49,846 nucleotides of DNA, taken from contig DQGD01000013.1 in assembly GCA_003533505.1 (NCBI GenBank), positions 1 through 49,846 of the forward strand, read 5' to 3'. The DNA is from Clostridiales bacterium (lineage in GTDB: Bacteria; Bacillota; Clostridia; Christensenellales; Pumilibacteraceae). Numbering within the stretch: the first letter of the stretch is position 1; each line of letters opens with the position of its first letter. The translations under genes were made by a program, and so were the position numbers. The notes under the pieces are model-generated. The model saw only the letters and a list, made by a program, of their open reading frames with translations, made no database searches and was not told where the DNA came from. Below, piece by piece: positions 24,475-32,110 of the stretch.

Positions 24475-25311
24475 TCAAAGCTCGCGCAGGAGCCTGACGG
24501 GGAGCGGAACGAGCGCGGCTTTTTCGCTCGCCGCGAGCGCGTCGTCGGGGAGCGGATGACGGAGATAATCGGATACTACCTCGATTGTGAATGCCGGTAT
24601 GCCGAGCCTTTCCACGCACCAATCTTTGTAACCGCCCGCGCTCGTCGTGTACGCTTCGCCTAGCGCGTAACCCGTTTCGCTCGCGATAAATTCGGCAATG
24701 CGGCGGTCGCGAGCCTTAACTTCGCCGCTCTGGTGGAAATACCAATAAACCACGCGTCCCTTCGCGTGCAGCGACAGCGTGCAATCGGGCTTTGCCGACA
24801 GCGTGAAGTCGCGAAGCGCGCGTGTTTCGGCGGCGGAAAACGGCTGCTTGCCCACATAACTTTCGGGGCTCGGCACAAAACGGTTAAGGCTGCCCTCGCC
24901 CCACCTCGCGGCAAAATTGACGTTGAGGTCTACGGCTTGCCCGTTCGCTTTCCACAGCGAGAAGTCGCGATTGCCGCCGTTGACTCGCAGCAAAAATTCC
25001 GCGCTTTCCTGCCCGAACGCCGCCGCACCCTCCTCTATCAGCCGCGCGCCGTCGGGGTTGAGCATGGGCAGAAAATACAGCGAGCCGTCTGCCGCCGACT
25101 CTCGCGCGTACTCCGCCATGTCGAGCGCGAGCGAAGCAGTCACGTTTTCGCGCGCGTGAATAGCCGCCGTGACGATTATCGTCGGCTTGCCTCGCCCGAT
25201 TTTTATAAACGGGATTTCGCTCCCGTACTCCGACCGCCCGATACTACCCGTTTCCGCGCCGCGCCGCCCGATGTCTGATATCCTTTCCGTTACTTCCCGA
25301 TAGGTCATCAT
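24475..25311 (-). CDS. M14-family zinc carboxypeptidase
   Basis: Counting from the ATG at 25311 gives 278 residues beginning MMTYREVTERISDIG, the usual start of this family; the frame is open up to 25392 but the extra residues look non-homologous. Zinc ligands: HARE (HxxE) and a His in SLHAKG. The catalytic Glu is in FTIEVV. The protein resembles gamma-D-glutamyl-L-diamino-acid peptidases that trim cell-wall peptides. No signal peptide is evident from this start, suggesting a cytoplasmic role in peptidoglycan recycling or sporulation. No clear Shine-Dalgarno at either start, so the exact start is uncertain. Confidence 0.85.
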   Translation of the reverse strand: MMTYREVTERISDIGRRGAETGSIGRSEYGSEIPFIKIGRGKPTIIVTAAIHARENVTASLALDMAEYARESAADGSLYFLPMLNPDGARLIEEGAAAFGQESAEFLLRVNGGNRDFSLWKANGQAVDLNVNFAARWGEGSLNRFVPSPESYVGKQPFSAAETRALRDFTLSAKPDCTLSLHAKGRVVYWYFHQSGEVKARDRRIAEFIASETGYALGEAYTTSAGGYKDWCVERLGIPAFTIEVVSDYLRHPLPDDALAASEKAALVPLPVRLLREL

Positions 25312-25535
25312 TGACTTTATATATGAAAACAACCGCGCTCCCGTGACGAAACGCACCACCCGTGTGAAAATAATGATTAGTATTCGCCCCATGCCCGGGA
25401 TTCCACGTTGAAACCTTATGGTTTTGCTTCTCGGATGACGAGGTAAAACGCAGGCTTCTCGTTCGATTTAATTTAACGCGCAGTTCACGTCCTTAACCGT
25501 CATTATGATGAGCATAATAACGCGCGCAAAACAAA

Positions 25536-25572
25536 GCCCGTAGAAGCAATCGACGTTTCTACGGGCGTTTTT
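25536..25572 (-). terminator. Terminator after the DUF421 gene
   Basis: Perfect 10-bp stem GCCCGTAGAA/TTCTACGGGC, T-rich on both sides and so usable in either direction. It lies 19 bases after the DUF421 stop codon. Confidence 0.75.
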
Positions 25573-25590
25573 CGTTTAATACGCGGTTTA

Positions 25591-26307
25591 CTATTGGAAA
25601 ATCGTGCGTTTGGTTTGCTCCTGACCCTTGTTTTTGAAGTAGACGTTCAGTTCGCCCGACTCGTTGAGCGTGGCGAGCATTACGTCGCGGAGCGCGGCGA
25701 CACCCTGTCTTTTCAGCTCGACTCGCAGCCATTCGGGCGTTTTGCCGAACGCGGTCAGGTTGCCCTTCATAATCTTGCCGTCGAGCACTACGTTGGACAG
25801 CAGTCCGTCCTCGGGCAGCGACGCGCCCGACTCGGCGGCGGTGAGCGGACGGTCGCCGGCTTTCGGCATCACGGATAAGTTGCCGTTTGCCTCGAGTATG
25901 GCGTAGTTGACCTGATTGAAATCAAAATACCCCTGCGCCCGAAGCTCGCGCATCAAGTCGTTCAGGTCGAAGTGCGCGCGGCGCAATCCGTCGTAGGAAA
26001 TCTCGCCCTCGTCGATGAGAAATACCGCCTGCCCGGTGAAAAGCCGCCGCAGAATTATGCTCTTAGAGGTGAGCACCGAGAAGAACAGCGACGACAGCAT
26101 GAAAATGATGACGGCGATGAGGCACACCCAGATGTCGATGTCCTCCTCGATGCACATCGCGGCGGAAATCGAGCCTGCGGAAATGCCCACGATATAGTCG
26201 TAGAACGTGAGCTGCGACACCTGCTTGGAGCCGTTGAGCCGCGCGAGCACGAAAATGACGGCAATGGACAGGAGCGTGCGCAGCAGCGCTTCGACGTACA
26301 TATTCAT
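25591..26307 (-). CDS. DUF421 / YetF-like membrane protein
   Basis: A 238-residue protein counted from the ATG at 26307 (GGAGGT nine bases upstream). Three transmembrane helices fill residues 1-85, followed by a cytoplasmic domain with YDGLRRAHFDLNDLMRELRAQGYFD and YAILEANGNLSV. This is the pattern of the DUF421 family found in Bacillus as YetF, YdfR and YkjA, linked to spores and membrane properties but without a defined biochemical activity. It appears monocistronic with its own terminator. Confidence 0.9.
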   Translation of the reverse strand: MNMYVEALLRTLLSIAVIFVLARLNGSKQVSQLTFYDYIVGISAGSISAAMCIEEDIDIWVCLIAVIIFMLSSLFFSVLTSKSIILRRLFTGQAVFLIDEGEISYDGLRRAHFDLNDLMRELRAQGYFDFNQVNYAILEANGNLSVMPKAGDRPLTAAESGASLPEDGLLSNVVLDGKIMKGNLTAFGKTPEWLRVELKRQGVAALRDVMLATLNESGELNVYFKNKGQEQTKRTIFQ

Positions 26308-26428
26308 AAAAAAATTACCTCCGATAATAATCAAAGGTAATTATTGCCACGGTCTTGCCGTTTTAACCTCGGTTTTCGGGCGCGCCGCGATGAAGCTTCG
26401 GTAAAATCGCGATAATCGCCGCCGTTAC

Positions 26429-27103
26429 TCACGCTTTTCCGTCGGGGCGAACGAACGCGAGCAGGCTTTCGTCGGGGCAAACGCGCTTTATCGCGCGGTA
26501 GAATACGTCCGGCACGGCAATCGCGTTCCTCGCGTCGTTTATTTCGGAATACCTGATGCGAGCCTTGCCCGTTTCGGCGTAGTACGCCTTGCCGTCCCTT
26601 AAACACAGCGAGCCGCCCGGGAGTCGGTATTTTTTATCGCGCGAGTTAAGGCTTTTAACCTCCTCGCACCCGAAACAGCGGAACCAATCCCACCTCAAGT
26701 CCTCGCGGAAAAGCTTACCGCCCGTGACGTAGCCGCGGTCGCACTCGATTACTTTTTTGCCGCAGGCGAAAACGAATTTAGTCTTTGAAAGCCGCTGAAT
26801 CACCGTTTCCGTGCCGTCGTCGGCGCGGCAGTACGCCGCGGTATAGGTCACGGGTCCCTTGGCTCGGATTGCCGCGTAAAGCCCGATTACGAACGCCGCG
26901 CAAACGCCGATTGCGACGAGCGAAATTATCCTGACGATTCCGACATTCACGAACGTGTAGCAAATAAGCGCCGCAAGCATAACCGCGCCTGCAATCAGCA
27001 CCGCCGCAGCCTGCCGCTTACCCACGAGGTAAACGCTCGTCTTGACCGTTTTCACGCCGTCCGCCGCGCGCGCGATTTCTTTTTCGATATTGTCCTTTGC
27101 CAT
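26429..27103 (-). CDS. Hypothetical membrane protein
   Basis: A 224-residue protein from the ATG at 27103, which has GGAG eight bases upstream. A charged N-terminus (AKDNIEKEIARAADG) is followed by two close transmembrane helices (about 35-85) and a cytoplasmic C-terminal domain with several Cys (YCRADDG, FACGKKVIECDRGY, WFRCFGCEEV). I do not recognise the family. Nothing in the neighbourhood shows its function; the glutamate synthase operon is divergent from it. Confidence 0.75.
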   Translation of the reverse strand: MAKDNIEKEIARAADGVKTVKTSVYLVGKRQAAAVLIAGAVMLAALICYTFVNVGIVRIISLVAIGVCAAFVIGLYAAIRAKGPVTYTAAYCRADDGTETVIQRLSKTKFVFACGKKVIECDRGYVTGGKLFREDLRWDWFRCFGCEEVKSLNSRDKKYRLPGGSLCLRDGKAYYAETGKARIRYSEINDARNAIAVPDVFYRAIKRVCPDESLLAFVRPDGKA

Positions 27104-27175
27104 GAACGTCGCTCCATGCCCGTTTTCCGCTATTATAGCGCAAAAAACTTTTCTCGTCAAATATCCGCAATTCAT

Positions 27176-27204
27176 TTGACAAAAGCACGGCGAAGTGCTA
27201 TCAT
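27176..27204 (+). promoter_or_regulatory. Glutamate synthase operon promoter
   Basis: TTGACA at 27176-27181 and TATCAT at 27199-27204 with a 17-bp spacer. It would start a leader of about 115 nt. Confidence 0.8.
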
Positions 27205-27219
27205 ACGGCTATCGACAAG

Positions 27220-27253
27220 GACGTCGCGGATTTTTTCGCGCCGTCTTTTTTTT
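27220..27253 (+). terminator. Leader terminator (attenuator) before the glutamate synthase genes
   Basis: GACG-t-CGCG pairs with CGCG-c-CGTC around an A/T-rich loop and is followed directly by eight T. No plus-strand gene lies upstream, so it can only end the operon's own leader. A second hairpin (TTTCGTAT at 27251-27258 with ATACGAAA at 27283-27290) begins inside the T-run and could serve as the alternative fold. Confidence 0.7.
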
Positions 27254-27323
27254 CGTATCGCGGCGGTTTTGCTTCGCGCGGAATACGAAAAACGCTTTGC
27301 CGAAACCAAAGGAAAGGAACAAC

Positions 27324-28430
27324 ATGACCTATTACGACAGACAAGACAAATACATCGAGGGCAACGCGCGTATCCCGTCGGGCTGCGCGATAAGCGGTTA
27401 CTTCTCGAAAAAGGGCGAGCGTATTCCGGGCGACAGGATAGTTCAGTCCATTTCGTACATGCACGACCGTTCCAACGGTCTGGGCGGCGGCTTTGCCGGC
27501 TACGGCATTTACCCCGAGTACAAGGAGCAATACGCCCTGCACGTCTTTTACAACGACATGAAGGCGCGAGAGGCAACCGAGCAATTCTTAAACGAGCACT
27601 TCGACATAGTAAACCTGTCGAGAATCCCCACGCGCAAGCACCCGAGAATAACCGACGAGCCGCTTATCTGGCGGTACTTCGTTTCGCCGCTGCAAACCAA
27701 GCTCGCGGCTTCGCAGCTGGATGAAAAGGAATTCGTGGTAAAGTGCGTGATAAACGTCAACCGAAAAATCGACGGCGCCTACGTTTTCTCGAGCGGCAAG
27801 AATATGGGCGTATTCAAAGCTGTGGGCTTCCCCGAGGACGTGGGCGAGTTTTATAGGCTCGACGAGTACAAGGGGCACTGCTGGACGGCGCACGGGCGTT
27901 ATCCCACCAACACCCCGGGCTGGTGGGGCGGCGCGCACCCGTTTTCTCTGCTTGATTACACCGTCGTGCACAACGGCGAAATCTCCAGCTACGACGCCAA
28001 CCGCCGCTATATCGAGAGCTACGGCTACAAGTGCACCCTGCTCACCGACACCGAGGTCATAACTTACATCATCGACTTTCTCAACCGCAAAAAGGGCCTG
28101 ACGCTCGATGACGCCGCCCGCGTGATTGCGCCGCCGTTCTGGGAGCAGATAGAACGCATGCCCGAGCGCGAAAAGGCGCGTTTCACTACCCTCAGAAAGT
28201 CCTTCCCGTCGCTGCTGGTCACGGGCCCGTTCAGCATAATTTTAGGCTTTGAGGGCGGCATGATGGCGCTGAACGACAGGCTGAAGCTGCGCAGCATGGT
28301 TGCCGCGGAAAAGGACGACGCTTTGCTGGTGGCGAGCGAGGAATGTGCGATAAGGGCTATTTGCCCTCATCCCGACAGGCTGTGGACTCCGCGCGGCGGA
28401 GAGCCCGTGTTTGCAAGGCTCGAGGTGTGA
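27324..28430 (+). CDS. Glutamate synthase, glutamine amidotransferase subunit (split type)
   Basis: A 368-residue class II glutamine amidotransferase from the ATG at 27324 (AAAGGAA upstream). The nucleophile Cys follows a 20-residue N-terminal extension in PSGCAISG and would be exposed by cleavage. HGRYPTNTPGWWGGAHPF and VVHNGEISSY are the classical amidotransferase glutamine-site motifs. It releases ammonia from glutamine for the FMN subunit encoded next. In typical GltB this domain is fused to the other two; here, as in archaeal and some clostridial systems and GlxB proteins, it is separate. Confidence 0.92.
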   Translation: MTYYDRQDKYIEGNARIPSGCAISGYFSKKGERIPGDRIVQSISYMHDRSNGLGGGFAGYGIYPEYKEQYALHVFYNDMKAREATEQFLNEHFDIVNLSRIPTRKHPRITDEPLIWRYFVSPLQTKLAASQLDEKEFVVKCVINVNRKIDGAYVFSSGKNMGVFKAVGFPEDVGEFYRLDEYKGHCWTAHGRYPTNTPGWWGGAHPFSLLDYTVVHNGEISSYDANRRYIESYGYKCTLLTDTEVITYIIDFLNRKKGLTLDDAARVIAPPFWEQIERMPEREKARFTTLRKSFPSLLVTGPFSIILGFEGGMMALNDRLKLRSMVAAEKDDALLVASEECAIRAICPHPDRLWTPRGGEPVFARLEV

Positions 28431-28432
28431 AG

Positions 28433-29938
28433 ATGAAAATCAATTATTTTCAACCCGAATACGAAATAGTGCGGCTCGACTCGCGGTGCATGCGCTGTCG
28501 GCTGTGCGAGCGGCAGTGCGCGTTCGGCGTGCACTCGTTCGACGAAAAGCACAACGTGATGCTTGCGGACGAAAGCAAGTGCGCGGTTTGCCACCGCTGC
28601 GCCGCCGTCTGCCCCGTGAACGCGATAAAGATAGTGAAAAGCGGCAACTGCTTCAAGCCCGGCGCGTCGTTTAACGACAGCCTTATGCGCGACGTGTACG
28701 CGCAAGCCGAAACGGGCGGCGTGCTGCTCTCGTCGATGGGCACGCCAAAAGATTACCCCGTGTACTTCGACAAGTTGCTCGTAAACGCCTCGCAGGTCAC
28801 CAATCCGCCTATCGACCCGTTGCGCGAGCCGATGGAAACGCGCACTTACCTCGGCAAAAAGAGCGAAAACGTACACTACGGCGCGGACGGCGAGCTTGTC
28901 GCCCCCGAGCGCCCCTGCCTTAAGCTCGAAACGCCGATTATGTTCGCGGCGATGAGCTTCGGCTCGATTTCCAAAAACGCTCACGAGAGCCTCGCAAGAG
29001 CCGCGGAAGCTTTGGGCACCTACTACAACACCGGCGAGGGCGGACTTCACCGCGACTTTTACCGCTATGGCAAGCACACGATAGTGCAGGTCGCAAGCGG
29101 CCGCTTCGGCGTGACGGAGGACTACCTCTCGGCAGGCGAGGCGATAGAGATAAAAATCGGTCAGGGCGCGAAGCCCGGCATCGGCGGTCACCTCCCCGGG
29201 CGCAAGATAAGCTCGGACGTGGCGGCGACGCGCATGATTCCCGAGGGCTCGGACGCTATTTCCCCCGCTCCTCACCACGATATTTACAGCATCGAGGACT
29301 TGCGACAGCTGGTGTTCTCGCTGAAAGAAGCCACCGAATACCGCAAGCCCGTGATTGTCAAGATTGCGGCGGTGCACAACGTGGCGGCAATCGCCAGCGG
29401 CATCGCCAGAAGCGGAGCGGACATAATCGCAATCGACGGCTTCCGCGGCGGCACGGGCGCGGCTCCCTCGCGAATCCGCGACAACGTCGGTATCCCCGTC
29501 GAGCTCGCTCTCGCGGCGGTCGACGAGCGGCTGCGGCAAGAAGGCATCAGAAGCGAGGTTTCGGTGGTGGTATCGGGTTCGATTCGCTCGAGCGCGGACG
29601 TCGTGAAGGCAATCGCGCTCGGCGCGGACGCGGTGTATATCGGCACCGCCGCACTCATGGCGATGGGCTGCCACATGTGCCGCTCCTGCCACACCGGCAA
29701 GTGTAATTGGGGCATCGCCACGCAGGACCCCGAGCTCATGAAGCGACTCGACCCCGAAGAGGGCTCGCGGCGGCTTATTAACCTCGTCACCGCCTGGACG
29801 AACGAAATCAAGGAGATGATGGGCGGCATGGGCATAAACTCCATCGAAGCGCTCCGCGGCAACCGTCTTATGCTGCGCGGCGTGGGACTCAACGAAAAAG
29901 AGCTGGAAATTCTGGGCGTAAGCCATGCCGGCGAGTAA
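28433..29938 (+). CDS. Glutamate synthase FMN/iron-sulfur subunit with N-terminal 2[4Fe-4S] ferredoxin domain
   Basis: A 501-residue protein whose ATG lies 2 bases after the previous stop, with GAGG inside the preceding gene. Two 4Fe-4S motifs open it (CMRCRLCERQC and CAVCHRCAAVCPVN, residues about 19-65). The FMN-binding TIM barrel follows: MFAAMSFGSIS, GEGGLHRDFY, KPGIGGHLPG and DGFRGGTGAAPSR. The [3Fe-4S] cluster ligands are in CHMCRSCHTGKCNWGIATQ. It condenses ammonia with 2-oxoglutarate. No GltD-type NADPH subunit is adjacent, so electrons probably come through the ferredoxin domain. Confidence 0.95.
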   Translation: MKINYFQPEYEIVRLDSRCMRCRLCERQCAFGVHSFDEKHNVMLADESKCAVCHRCAAVCPVNAIKIVKSGNCFKPGASFNDSLMRDVYAQAETGGVLLSSMGTPKDYPVYFDKLLVNASQVTNPPIDPLREPMETRTYLGKKSENVHYGADGELVAPERPCLKLETPIMFAAMSFGSISKNAHESLARAAEALGTYYNTGEGGLHRDFYRYGKHTIVQVASGRFGVTEDYLSAGEAIEIKIGQGAKPGIGGHLPGRKISSDVAATRMIPEGSDAISPAPHHDIYSIEDLRQLVFSLKEATEYRKPVIVKIAAVHNVAAIASGIARSGADIIAIDGFRGGTGAAPSRIRDNVGIPVELALAAVDERLRQEGIRSEVSVVVSGSIRSSADVVKAIALGADAVYIGTAALMAMGCHMCRSCHTGKCNWGIATQDPELMKRLDPEEGSRRLINLVTAWTNEIKEMMGGMGINSIEALRGNRLMLRGVGLNEKELEILGVSHAGE

Positions 29939-29954
29939 AGCGAGGTGTGAAATC

Positions 29955-30680
29955 ATGACGACGATAAATTGTAAAAACATGCCGTTCGACGAGCTCAACC
30001 GCCTCGTAAGAACCGCTCCCACGCGCGAAATCGCAATCGACGGCGCGCTCGGGCAGCGGTACATAGGCTGCGGTTTGTCGGACAAGTCGCTGACTATTAC
30101 GGGCACTCCCGGCAACGCGCTCGGCGCGTACCTCGGCGGCGCGGAAATAACCGTTTTCGGCAACGCTCAGGACGCGCTCGGCGACACGATGAACGCAGGA
30201 CGCATTACCATTTTCGGGCGGTGCGGCGACACCGTGGGCTACGCCATGCGCGGCGGCGAAATCCTTATCGAGGGCGACGCAGGCTTCAGGGCAGGCATTC
30301 ACATGAAAGAGTACGGCGAGCAAGTCCCCAAAATCGTCATCGGCGGAAGAGCCGGCGACTTCCTCGGCGAGTATCAGGCAGGCGGCGTAATAGTCGTGCT
30401 GGGGCTTGGGGTTCGCGACGAATGCCCCGTGGGCGCTTACTGCGCGACGGGACAATACGGCGGCAAAATCTATATCCGCTCCTCCTCCGCTCCCACCGCG
30501 CTTCCTCCGCAAACCGAAGTCACGAAAAACGCCGACATAACCGAAATTCTGCCGCTAATCCGCGACTATTCGGCGGCGTTCGGCGCGGACTACGACGAAA
30601 TCGCGAGCGGCGAGTTCGTGCTGCTAACCCCGTCTACTTCTAACATCTACAAGCGGCTGTACTGCAACCGCAATATTTAA
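29955..30680 (+). CDS. Glutamate synthase GXGXG-domain subunit
   Basis: A 241-residue protein with the right-handed beta-helix of the GltB C-terminal domain: repeated G-x-x-x-G turns (GYAMRGGEILIEGDAGFRAGIHMKEYG, IGGRAGDFLGEYQAGGVIVVLG). In the fused enzyme this domain holds the active domains together. It begins 17 bases after the FMN subunit stop, again with CGAGGTGTGA as ribosome-binding site. Third and last gene of the operon; a terminator follows. Confidence 0.93.
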   Translation: MTTINCKNMPFDELNRLVRTAPTREIAIDGALGQRYIGCGLSDKSLTITGTPGNALGAYLGGAEITVFGNAQDALGDTMNAGRITIFGRCGDTVGYAMRGGEILIEGDAGFRAGIHMKEYGEQVPKIVIGGRAGDFLGEYQAGGVIVVLGLGVRDECPVGAYCATGQYGGKIYIRSSSAPTALPPQTEVTKNADITEILPLIRDYSAAFGADYDEIASGEFVLLTPSTSNIYKRLYCNRNI

Positions 30681-30710
30681 TCTGCTCCTTTCCTTCCTCA
30701 TTTTATAGGA

Positions 30711-30758
30711 CAACCCGGGCGGCAAGCGTAATCGCGCTTCTCCCGGGCTGTCTTTTTA
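30711..30758 (+). terminator. Terminator of the glutamate synthase operon
   Basis: CAACCCGGG/CCCGGGCTG with an inner AAGCG/CGCTT stem, followed by a T-run; 30 bases after the last stop. It may also serve the convergent transporter gene. Confidence 0.85.
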
Positions 30759-30764
30759 TTATCT

Positions 30765-30816
30765 GCGTTTTATTATTTTGCGTTTTATTATTTTGCGTTT
30801 TATTATTTTGCGTTTT
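30765..30816. repeat. 15-bp tandem repeat, 3.5 copies
   Basis: The unit GCGTTTTATTATTTT is repeated exactly at 30765, 30780 and 30795, with a 7-bp partial copy at 30810. It lies between two convergent genes just after the terminator. Confidence 0.95.
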
Positions 30817-30845
30817 CGGTTTAAGCGCGAGCTTTCGGCGCGGCG

Positions 30846-31997
30846 TTACGGATATATCGGCACGAACAGGCAGAACAGCGTGAGCGCGACAAGACACATA
30901 AAGTTCACGGCGGCGTTTATGCCGAGGTATCTAAGCCGCTCCCCGGGGCGGTACAGCGAGAAATTACGGAATGAAATCACGCTCGCCATCGATGAAATCA
31001 GCGTGCCGCAACCGCCGATATTGACTGCGACGAGCAGCCGCGCGTAGTCGGACGTAAAGCCAGACAGAAGCACCGCGCTAGGCACATTGGAAATCGCCTG
31101 ACAGCACAGCACTCCCGTGAGCAGTACGCTTTTGCCGAGCAGAAAGCGGAAGAACGCGTCCACCGCGCTTATCCTTGCGAGGTTGCCGGTAAAGACGAAA
31201 AACGCGCAGAACGTGAGCAGCAGCGAATAATCGGCGTGAGCGAGCGCGCCGCGGTCGAGGACGAGCAGCAGCGGAATTACGAGAAAAGCCGTCCAATAGG
31301 GCACCACGCGGAACACCACTACTATCATGTACGCGAACGCGACGAGGTAAACGGCGGTTTTTGCCTTGTCGGGCGGCGCGACTTCATCGGCATGGGGCTC
31401 AATCGGCTCGCGCTTTACGAACAAACAAAGCAGGGCTATCGCCGCCACCGCCGCGAGCGTGGGAAAAATCATGATGCGAAAGAACTCGCCCGTCGGTATC
31501 GAAAAGCGGTTGTACAGGTACAGGTTCTGCGGATTGCCGAAGGGCGTGAGCATGCCGCCGAGGTTCGCCGCCACCGTCTGGAGGGTGAACGTGTACGCCA
31601 TTTTGTCCTCCTTTCCGGCGGCGTGAAGCGCACAGTACCCGAGCGGCAGGAACGTGAGCAGCGCCATGTCGTTGGCAATCAGCATCGAGGCAAGATAGGT
31701 AATCGCCACCAGCGCGGCGACGAGCGAACGCGTCGTGCGAAAACGCTTTATCAGTTTGTCCGCGAGCGCGCGAAACACGTTCTGCCGTTTCATTGCGGTG
31801 ATGACCGCAGACATTCCGAACAGCGACGACAGCGTTCTCAAATCGAAATAGCCGACGTACTCCCCGTCGGGCGGCACGAAGCAGCACGAAACCGCCGCCG
31901 CGACGAGCGCGACTACAAGCACGATATTGTTCCGCAAAAACGCCGCGACGTAGTGCATCCGCGGTATGGTATTAAGTTGTTTTTCGTCCGTATTCAC
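30846..31997 (-). CDS. Citrate/arsenite-superfamily (CitMHS/ArsB-like) transporter
   Basis: A 383-residue membrane protein with about ten helices. Signatures of the ion transporter superfamily: ANLGGMLTPFGNPQNLYLY in the first half and QAISNVPSAVLLSGF in the second, the two re-entrant binding loops. The start is GTG at 31997 with GGGAG upstream, just 9 bases after a -10 box; an ATG at 31958 is the alternative. At 383 residues it is slightly shorter than most family members (400-450). Probable substrate is an organic acid or an inorganic anion; not resolvable. Confidence 0.85.
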   Translation of the reverse strand: MNTDEKQLNTIPRMHYVAAFLRNNIVLVVALVAAAVSCCFVPPDGEYVGYFDLRTLSSLFGMSAVITAMKRQNVFRALADKLIKRFRTTRSLVAALVAITYLASMLIANDMALLTFLPLGYCALHAAGKEDKMAYTFTLQTVAANLGGMLTPFGNPQNLYLYNRFSIPTGEFFRIMIFPTLAAVAAIALLCLFVKREPIEPHADEVAPPDKAKTAVYLVAFAYMIVVVFRVVPYWTAFLVIPLLLVLDRGALAHADYSLLLTFCAFFVFTGNLARISAVDAFFRFLLGKSVLLTGVLCCQAISNVPSAVLLSGFTSDYARLLVAVNIGGCGTLISSMASVISFRNFSLYRPGERLRYLGINAAVNFMCLVALTLFCLFVPIYP

Positions 31998-32006
31998 TCC
32001 GCTCCC

Positions 32007-32035
32007 ATTATAGCACCGCGGCGCGCTATACGCAA
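32007..32035 (-). promoter_or_regulatory. Promoter of the transporter gene, close to its start codon
   Basis: TTGCGT (32035-32030) and TATAAT (32012-32007) on the minus strand, 17-bp spacer. The -10 ends 9 bases from the GTG start, as at glmU. Confidence 0.55.
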
Positions 32036-32055
32036 ACGCCCGAGGGCAAAAATCA

Positions 32056-32104
32056 ACAAAAAAAGCGGAAGCCGCGATAAAATTCCGCGCGCTTCCGCTT
32101 TTTT
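32056..32104 (-). terminator. Terminator of the esterase/isomerase unit
   Basis: Stem AAAAGCGGAAG-CCGCG / CGCG-CTTCCGCTTTT with A and T tracts on both sides; on the minus strand it directly follows the esterase stop codon. Confidence 0.88.
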
Positions 32105-32110
32105 CTCATG

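Noticed and set aside
28367..30163. 598-codon minus-strand frame
   Set aside because: Antisense to the glutamate synthase genes, whose domains and cofactors are unmistakable.
30765..30816. CRISPR-like repeats
   Set aside because: The copies are directly adjacent with no spacers and the unit is only 15 bp; it is a simple tandem repeat.
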